A stretch of 64,000 nt of DNA from Hofstenia miamia. Lineage: Eukaryota > Xenacoelomorpha > Acoela. Each line of letters starts with the position of its first letter. Position 1 is the first letter of the stretch. The translations under genes and the position numbers were made by a program. Where the stretch lies: NCBI GenBank assembly GCA_004352715.1, contig SCFE01000001.1, forward strand, positions 2,098,018 through 2,162,017, written 5' to 3'. This document shows positions 55,916 to 64,000 of this stretch, piece after piece. The notes under the pieces are model-generated. The model worked only from the letters and a program-made list of their open reading frames with translations. It did not search any database and had not been told where the DNA came from.

Positions 55916-57380
55916 ACCCGACGCGACCGGAAACGTAGGCTTTGATTCGCAAAATTTAACATGTTGGATCTTTTTTCACATCCACAAACAAATGATGATT
56001 ACCATCAATCATTTTCTGATAATAAAAACATGTCCATTCATTGGTATTACTTAAAGTTTTGGATCTTTTTTTTCAAATCGAGTGGTCATTAACATTAGCA
56101 TCCTTTTGATCAATAGAACTAAGCTTTAAACCCGGACACGCAAATGGGGAATTCTAATGCATTATATTTAGGTTTTGCTAGTGTTAAGATAACTGCATCA
56201 TTGCAGGAAGAAAACTATACAATAAAAAACCTAAAAAAATATGAAGTAGTTTGAAATAAATTTTTCATCTTAATTTTGACTTTTTATTTTTAAGAAAAGA
56301 CAACATATTTTGCCATATACAGAGCAGGAATGGTTTGAGTCAATTAAGGTATTTTGGGCTCTGTCAAGATAAAAATATTTGTTGAGAAAAAAATAATTAA
56401 CATATAGTGTGCTTTATTTAACGTGAAATTTAGAAGAGCCATTCTGTCCACGAGTGTAAAAATAGAATATATGGCTGCTAATTATTTGTTCATTAGCCTA
56501 TTTTTCTGTGATAGATATTATAAAGCTCAAAAGAATTATTCCATGAATTGACTTAACAAGGAAAATAAATAATCTAAAATGTGAAAATATTCTAAAGAAT
56601 ATCGATTTTCCTATATTAGAGATACAAATGTAAATTTCAGGTTATCCTTATTGGGTGCTATCACATATAAAATAAAGCAATTTCAATTTATTAACTATTG
56701 AAATCAGAGTTGAAATGATCCCTTCCATTGCAAGGATGGGAAAAACGCTGCAACGAATGTTACCAAACAAATTTCAAAAACTTCATTTATAGCAATATCA
56801 TTCACTTCTTTCCAAAATTTAGGCACTAAATATGGACCAGATTCGATGCAGGTGTTTTTACAAATAGTTTTCAACATAAACCATTCAAATATTTTAAACT
56901 GTGAATTCTTTGCAAGGCAAGAAAAGGGACCATCATTTTTAGTCAGTTTTTTCACAAATGAATGATTTCCTTGCTGCATAAGACCAGGTTGATGGCCTGC
57001 CATCTCACATAAGGCATCTACTCTTAAAATAATTTAAGCACTTGATGAATTGCATTATTTTTGACAAAATTTTCAACCTGAAATAATGACGAACTATCTT
57101 TCAAAAATTCTCCGGAAAATTAATGGAATGCTAACTTTCCTTTGCTATTTTCCTTATAGATAATTATAAGATTCTTATTTACTTGTTGTAGCAAAAATTT
57201 TACTAGTAAATGCAAATGTGCTGGAGAATGGCAATGTGACGAGCATAGACCCGAACCCAACCCAAGCAGAACATTCCCTACGATAAGCCGACCTGACCCG
57301 AAACGTAAACTTTGATTTACAATATTTTCTGATAAGGTAAACATAGCCATTCATTGCTATTACTTATAATGTTTTAGAAA
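55916..57380. repeat. Two related repeat copies around unassigned sequence
   Basis: Segments at about 55916-56060 and 57284-57373 share CCGGAAACGTAGGCTTTGAT / CCCGAAACGTAAACTTTGAT, then ATTTTCTGATAA and CCATTCATTG-TATTACTTA. The second copy lacks an internal stretch. Between them a 99-codon minus-strand frame (56704-57003) contains IESGPYLVPKFWKEVNDI. I do not recognise it, and it may be a decayed element protein. Confidence 0.5.
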
Positions 57381-60300
57381 AATGATTCTTCATTTCAGAA
57401 TGTCTTATGTAAAGCCTACACCACTGACACATGATGAGGGCGGTCCAAGCAGTATTTTGTTAGAAAAGCCCTAAGACATTGAAAACATTTGAAAATGGGA
57501 TTGAAAATAGGATTCTGGTTAGCTATGAAAATTCCTTGATTTTTGAAATTTTTTGCCTTTTCTCAAACAGCTAGAAACTATATTTAGTATTATATTATTG
57601 TTTAAACAGTCTGGAAAATAACATAATAGTATTATATTTGTACTTGAGAATTCCTAACTTTATTAACAACGTCTGCCCCAACAAGAATTCTAGGATTTTA
57701 ATATCCGAAAATGCGCTGAGATTTCGTTATTCCAAATGCTTAAATATTCTAAAAATGGTGCAATTTAAAACCTTTTTTAATTAGTGAAAATTCAAATTGT
57801 GGCACAGGAATCTAAGACTAAATATATTGATGAATATAATTTAATTAGAAATTCTAATCCAACTAGTAATTAGTATTTGCAATTAGTAGCCTATTAATTA
57901 TTTTTAGCTTTAAAATAGAGATCAGCTTTCATTTAACTACCTGTATTTTATTAATAAAATATCCTACGAGTATTTAGCAGCTGCGATCGTCATCTTTATG
58001 TATCTACATAACAAAAATTCCCTAAAATTATTACTTAAAAATCTGTAGTATTTGTATTGCTCTTAAGCAGTTAGTTTCAGGTTTGTCAAAAATTATTGGT
58101 AATGAAATGGTTCGATGAAATAATGGCTACCTTTCACTAGCACATCATCGGTGAAACCGGTCTATAAAAATTCTCGACCCGACTCGACTTGCAGGTTAAG
58201 AAAAGATAAACTATAGTCTAACAGCTGGACGAGTAAACAAATAGAGAAGCTGCGCGAACTCGATTACAAAATCTCAATAAATACTATTAAAGTATTCCGA
58301 TAAAATAATTGGAGGGTGGTTTTGTTGCTCATATCTGCATTTTACATTTTATAAGGTAAAAATATGTGCAAGTGAAGAAATACGTTTTTAGAAATATTTT
58401 ATTTTTTAAATGGCATTTGAATTAACTAATACGAGAACGAGATTTGCAAATAAACAAATTTAAGTCAATCAAGAAAAAAGTAACAAAAATTGACGTTAAA
58501 TTATTTTAATAAAAAAATGTCTAAATAGTGAATAGAAGTCACTAGTAATTTAAAAATGACAAAATGGCAACCCAGCACCTATGTATCATGTAGTTATATA
58601 CATATAAGTAAAAGTAATGTAAATATCTGTAATGACTAATGATGTATAAATACTGGGGTCGCTAATGCTGCAGAAAAAAGACTATATGGGCCACAAATCA
58701 ATGGAAAACAATCAATAATAGGCAAGCAATCTTTAAAAATTGTGACTTCAAAAGCCAACTCTCAAGGTGATATTGTAACCAATAGAAAAACATCACCTGT
58801 ATAATACACTATGAACGTTGTACTTAAGTGAGGTAATTAGAAATGGGTATATTCCATTTTCCTGCTGCTGTTAATTCAAGGATTGCTTAGCAATTATATA
58901 CATAAATGTAGCAATGGGTATACCGATAGCTATCTAGCAGGGATTATTACATTGCTGTGGTATATCAAACTACAGCTTAACATGCATAAAATAGATTTTT
59001 TTAGCAGCCGTTAAATATTGACTATATGACTTTGGGAATGTTTAGAACCTAACTTTTGATAAATTGCAAGCTTGAAAGCTAAGCCATATAGTAAACCCAA
59101 TTATTACTCATCAACTTCTACCCATACCACAGTATCAGTTTCGTTTTGCGTATATTCTGAAATTGAATGACATAAACTATACAGAGCTATGGGCAAACAA
59201 TATTTATAATTTTTTTTCAAGTTATTCAGAGCTCTTTTAAATACTGTCATCTCAAAAATGATTACATTCATATTCAATAAGTGTAACTAAAACGATATCA
59301 TCAATTGTTGTTTCCCATAAAACTATGGCGACATTTGCGTATAGACAATGTTATAGATAATATAATTAAAGGGAAAGATCAAAGGAGATATCCACAGTAT
59401 TAAATCTAAGCACAAGGTCATCAATAGAAAACACAAAATAGTACTGTAGATAATTGCTTACACTGGTCGACATTAAAACAAAGCACTTCTGCGAATACAA
59501 CCTCTCTGCACGAGCTAATGAAGGAGGTTAGGAGCAGAACTAAATTGAAAAATTACTGTTTTAAATAAAAACAATCCATTACTCAAGAGCAATTCAGCGA
59601 TTACACCCACTTAGAAAAGTTTTACCCACTTCGCAAAAAATTCAAGCTAAATGAAGAATTCCCAGCTGAATTTTAATAAATATAATTTTAGTGAGTAAAT
59701 TAAATTTAATCTTTTAGAATTACAAAATTGATACAATTCCTCGAAAATTAACAGATTACATGAGTAAAACTACGTTTGCTTAAAGAGAGTAACCATCTTT
59801 TTAAATGTCCTAAGTCAATAGAAGAAACTTGTCTATTCATTTTTTGCTGTTAAATATTTATAATTTCCCAGGGTTTTAATCAATTTTTTGGGTAAAAACG
59901 CTGTTTAATTACACTAGATTTAAATAATGGTAGTAATCTATATTTAATATTTGATGTTATGCTTGGAGATATAAAAAAACTAGGGCTGCGATTACTACAT
60001 AAGATTGGACAAATGAAAATCGCATTTTTTCTGAGAAGTACTTATAACATTCTTGGTTTTTGTATTTTTAAGAAGTTATTATTGATGTTTTTGATAGAAA
60101 ACTAGAACCATGATTGAAGCAATCCATGCTTACACTACAAAGTTTTTTGGAACAAGAACTCTCAGTGCAAATCACATGCATAATAACCGCAGAAAACGTT
60201 TCCTCAAAAAATTATTTCCATGAGATATGAAATCTATAACGACTTTTGCTGCCAGTTTCTTATCACTCTTTGATACTGCAAAGTGTTCATAACGATGTGT

Positions 60301-63300
60301 AAATTCGACGTTACTTTAAAAACCTAAATATATATGGAAATCTGCATAAAATCGATGTCAAATCTACTCTCAAATATGCTTTTGCACATGTATGTGAAAA
60401 CAAAAACGTTCTTCAAAGTAGATGATATTTTGTAGTCAACTGTGAGAATGGTGGTTTCTGTGCAGGCATAATAATGTTATAATATAATAGAAGTAAGTAA
60501 AGGATGAAGTATTGACTAGAATAGAATAAAATCAAAAACCAATTTGATTGGTTGGATAAAAACCTTCTCTGTCATGTTCCACGCATTGTTTCAAAAATGA
60601 TTCAATTTGTTAACAAAATCGTTTTTTTTATTTCTCCTTTGAGTTGTATTAGCAAAACCTCTTGTTTTTGCTGTTTTTTGATATTTAAGTGGCTAAAATA
60701 TTATCAATTTTATTTTCTTTTACACTTCTAAAAATAGTACAGTCTAAATTTAGAAATTGCAATGCAAAATATGCGATCAAAATATCAATTAAAAACGAGA
60801 TGTAAAAGTCGAAATATGCCCTTATATGAAGTTAGTAAACTAGTACACATGTATTTAGCGTCTTCTGTATTCAATCCACACTGTTATACTAAAATATTCT
60901 CAGTTACAAAAAACAATCTTCATCAGAAAAAACCTTTTGGTATTTTAAAAAAATATCTTTTTTCAATTTGTAATTTTTTTTTAAAACTGAAAAAAACTAA
61001 TTATTATAAAGTCAAGTCAAACAAAATATATAATGTATCCGATTCATCTTCTATCTTCTAGGTCGGATAACAACCCCGTTCAAAATAACCATCTTTCCTT
61101 ATTGGCAGATGAAGGCAAAACTGAGAGCGCCGATTTAGCTACATTTTTCAACACAAGGAACCGTTTGTTCGTTACAAAAATTCAAACAATCCCACAATAT
61201 TGTGTAATTCATTCCTGAATTCTCGTTGGCTGCAAAGCAGGGGCAGAGGTGCTTGTAATCAAATTGCACATGTGAAAGAAAATCAAACTTCTTTCTACAC
61301 AAAGACTTTGATTGTTAAAGCACACATCCTCTTGCAACAAAGTTTCTCATAATTTTAGTGAAGCGTTGCATATCAAAAATGGATTTTTGTTTCGCCCACC
61401 AAGTATATCAATCCCGTTTTTGGCCTGTGATTGCATTCTGCAATTCATTTTCGGTCAGTGAAATTGATTAATAATCCACTTTCAACAGCATAATTCTAAT
61501 ACTGAATTAGTTTTTTTTAGCATTTTCTAGCACAATGGACCCAAATTCCAAGCATACAAACGACCAATATTATAACCTCATTCGTTTCTCTTGTTACGAG
61601 TAATATTATTAAGACAGTTTTCACCCCATAGTTTCTTATATTCTCAGCCAGAATCGGCCTGTGTGTATCTCTGTTGAAGATGCACTTCATTACGTTTACA
61701 GGAATTTTGCCTCAACTATTGTTTTGTTGAATGTGATTTTCTAACACTACAATAGTAGGATATATTTTCAGGCAAGTGAGGTTCTCAGACTAGAGATTTA
61801 AATCAACATCATAAGATTTAAGTGCACCATATTTAAATCACAATGAGTAAGTAACAATATTTAAATCTTGATATAAATCTATCCTTACTGCAAGAGCCTG
61901 ATGTTTGCAATAGAGGTATCCATGACCTACTAGTAGGTAATGAGGTATCCCTATATGCTGCGAAATATAAAGAAGCCATGAATTAACAGCACATGCAGAA
62001 GTCCGTCTAGGCTAACATACATATGCATTAACATGTTAGTGTATATGCATCCAAAACCTTCACTCAATTTTGCAAAAGTTAGCATGTGTCTAATATACCG
62101 AAAGGAATGGTGTTTATTAAACAACAAATAAATAGCTTAAGCATGCTTATGTGTCCACAGTATATTGAGTCACTCAATTTATAACAACAGAATATGCTTT
62201 AACTAAAACTAAAACAATAATATGTACTTGTTTCAGATATGAAGACCCCATTTTATATGAAATTAAAGCACAAATATCTGTTCTTGATTATGGGCCAAGT
62301 AATGTGGAGTTCTTTAATCCGTTTAACAAATCAATTAGTTTTGATTTGTTAAATAGATTTACATTACAAGGAAAGAATAACTGTTAAATGTTAATTTGAA
62401 ATTACTATTTGCAATATTTGTAATTATTTCATTCCATTGATAATAATGGTTCAGAGCAGAAGTATGATTTAATTCCTGTTTACATGCGCACTTTTATCTG
62501 GATTTCAATATATTTAAAATGAAAGAGTTCATATAAATGCATTTGCATAAAATAGTACATACTACATATCGACCTATTTGATTAGCATTCTCAAAGATTT
62601 CAATCTTACGGATTATTCTTTGTAAATTACCTGTATCCGCTCTTATGGGCATGCATTTTAATAAAAACGTCAGCTGACAACACTGATGCATATATATGGG
62701 CGACTATATTTATTTATAAAAGTAAGCGTAGGCTTCTATTTTAAAAATATGTGTATGGCTCGTTGATTGCAATTGAAAAAATCAATATTGGTCCTAGAAA
62801 TAATTGCTGACGTACACTTATTATATTAATATTACAAAGAACTTAAAGAATTGAGAACAACAAAGTGTAGAATGCATAAACGTAAACGACTACCCCAACG
62901 TATAATATTATTGAGCACAATATTATTTCTTCACTTGCTAGACAACTTTAATAGCATAAATGGAACCCAATAAATATTTCTCTAATATTCAGCATCTTCA
63001 AAACTATTTCTGCAATTTTTTTAACACAAAGTTTAACTAAATGTAAAAACTATTAAAGTTAACTAAAATATTTAAAATTTCCTCAAAATAACGAAATATA
63101 TTAGGAAATTGTGTAACACAAAAAACTTTAAAAAAGTCTTCCTTTGAATTTTATAGATGCAACATATGATTGATGAAAAGGATAAACGACTAAAATTAGA
63201 CATTGAACAATAAGAATGCTTTGTTTTTAGAAACTTTTAAATTGCTATGTCGAAAAAAAATATAGATTTGCATAAAAAAATGTGAACAATATTCATCACA

Positions 63301-64000
63301 CAAACTGAAATACAGTTCGACGTTGAAGATTTGTTTAGTAATCTTCAAGATATCTTGGTCTTATAGCGAATCAAGCGTAGAACAAATGGCAAGGCAATTA
63401 ACCAGAATAATCTCTGAACATAAGACATATAAATGGAAATTTTTGTCAGATTTGTAGAGTACAAGCAGTTCAATCACATACATGCATGTCATCAAAGCCA
63501 TCCTTAAATTATGATTGTAGAAAAATAGTTTTCATGGACAACTTAAATAGCTATCGTTATAAAATTTGAAGATGGGCAATTATCTAGATACAATGTGCAG
63601 TGATCACTGTATATTTTAGCTGTTGATTCTCCAGGTGTAATTTAAAATTATCATTAATCTCTTTGCAATAATTTACATACTTCGCAAAAATTAGAGGTGC
63701 TTACACCAAGATCAATAACAAAGTACAACAACCTGGTGTTTATGTTTAAGGAAATCAAAATCAGCCGTAAGCTGCCAATGAACAATTTGTAAAATATAAT
63801 CAACGTGCGAATAAATGCATAAATAATATATTGCCAACTAACAATTATTAGAACAATTCTTTCACCACAAATTCTTGCAAACTTTGGAACAAATTACCAA
63901 ATTAGCATTAAACAGGAAAGAAACCTTAAAAAATTATAAAAAATTATTATATTAGCAGAGCAAAATAAAAAGTTCATTTAAAATCTGTAGCGACAAATCG
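57381..64000. other. A+T-rich sequence, no gene recognised
   Basis: No RNA gene, element ends or supported exon. The longest frame is 99 codons on the plus strand (60762-61061), Lys/Asn-rich as expected by chance at this composition. A minus-strand frame near 62638-62691 is phase-compatible as an Eph first exon but is not convincing; see rejected items. Confidence 0.45.

Noticed and set aside
62638-62691. Possible Eph first exon on the minus strand: Met-initiated frame with QLTFLLKCM, ending GATACAG before GTAATT
   Set aside because: The phase would fit exon A, but the hydrophobic stretch is weak for a signal peptide and a phase match alone occurs by chance one time in three.
1-64000. tRNA, rRNA, CRISPR, operon or bacterial features
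   Set aside because: I saw no cloverleaf with A and B boxes, rRNA stretch or spaced direct-repeat array. The introns and metazoan receptor rule out a prokaryotic reading.

Overview
The window is A+T-rich eukaryotic DNA with long introns, (AT)n and (AAT)n microsatellites, many decayed transposons and four assembly gaps. It is metazoan, because its one recognisable host gene encodes an Eph-type receptor tyrosine kinase. I cannot place the phylum from sequence alone. Long introns, A+T richness and the transposon mix would fit a cnidarian or sponge, but that is inference.

The Eph gene lies on the minus strand and runs from about 36.96 kb down to 1.12 kb, then off the left edge. Thirteen exons were read by hand from homology and splice sites. 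In order they encode the ephrin-binding domain (36.9, 32.7 and 29.9-29.4 kb), Cys-rich segment (28.7 kb), fibronectin III domain 1 (27.8 kb), fibronectin III domain 2 (18.0 and 13.9 kb), transmembrane and juxtamembrane segments (13.8-13.4 kb), a putative 35-base exon at the start of the kinase (13.2 kb), and the kinase C-lobe (6.1, 5.4 and 1.3 kb). Exon phases agree at every junction I can test. The signal-peptide exon was not found. A SAM domain, if present, lies beyond the left edge.

The main biological point is that this receptor looks catalytically dead. The HRD aspartate reads HKV, the DFG motif reads GFD, the glycine-rich loop appears lost, and no exon for the ATP-binding lysine and helix C was found. 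The exons flanking that hole have compatible phases, so a direct join would stay in frame. The extracellular cysteines, transmembrane helix and C-lobe scaffold are kept. The gene therefore looks like an intact Eph pseudokinase rather than a decaying copy.

The rest is introns and upstream DNA filled with mobile-element debris: a Tc1/mariner-like element with long perfect terminal inverted repeats at 23.47-24.78 kb, a related fragment at 10.7-11.2 kb, several non-LTR retrotransposon pieces (1-124, about 195-660, 8458-8763, 45.9-47.6 and 51.8-52.2 kb), a repeat-associated protein remnant at 47.7-48.4 kb, a DDE transposase scrap at 49.6-49.8 kb, and at least three MITE-like inverted-repeat elements (30.1, 42.2 and 54.8 kb). 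Two gaps, at 25.7 and 50.8 kb, are flanked by duplicated sequence and look like assembly artefacts. From about 37 kb to 64 kb no host gene was recognised, though this stretch may hold the Eph promoter and first exon.
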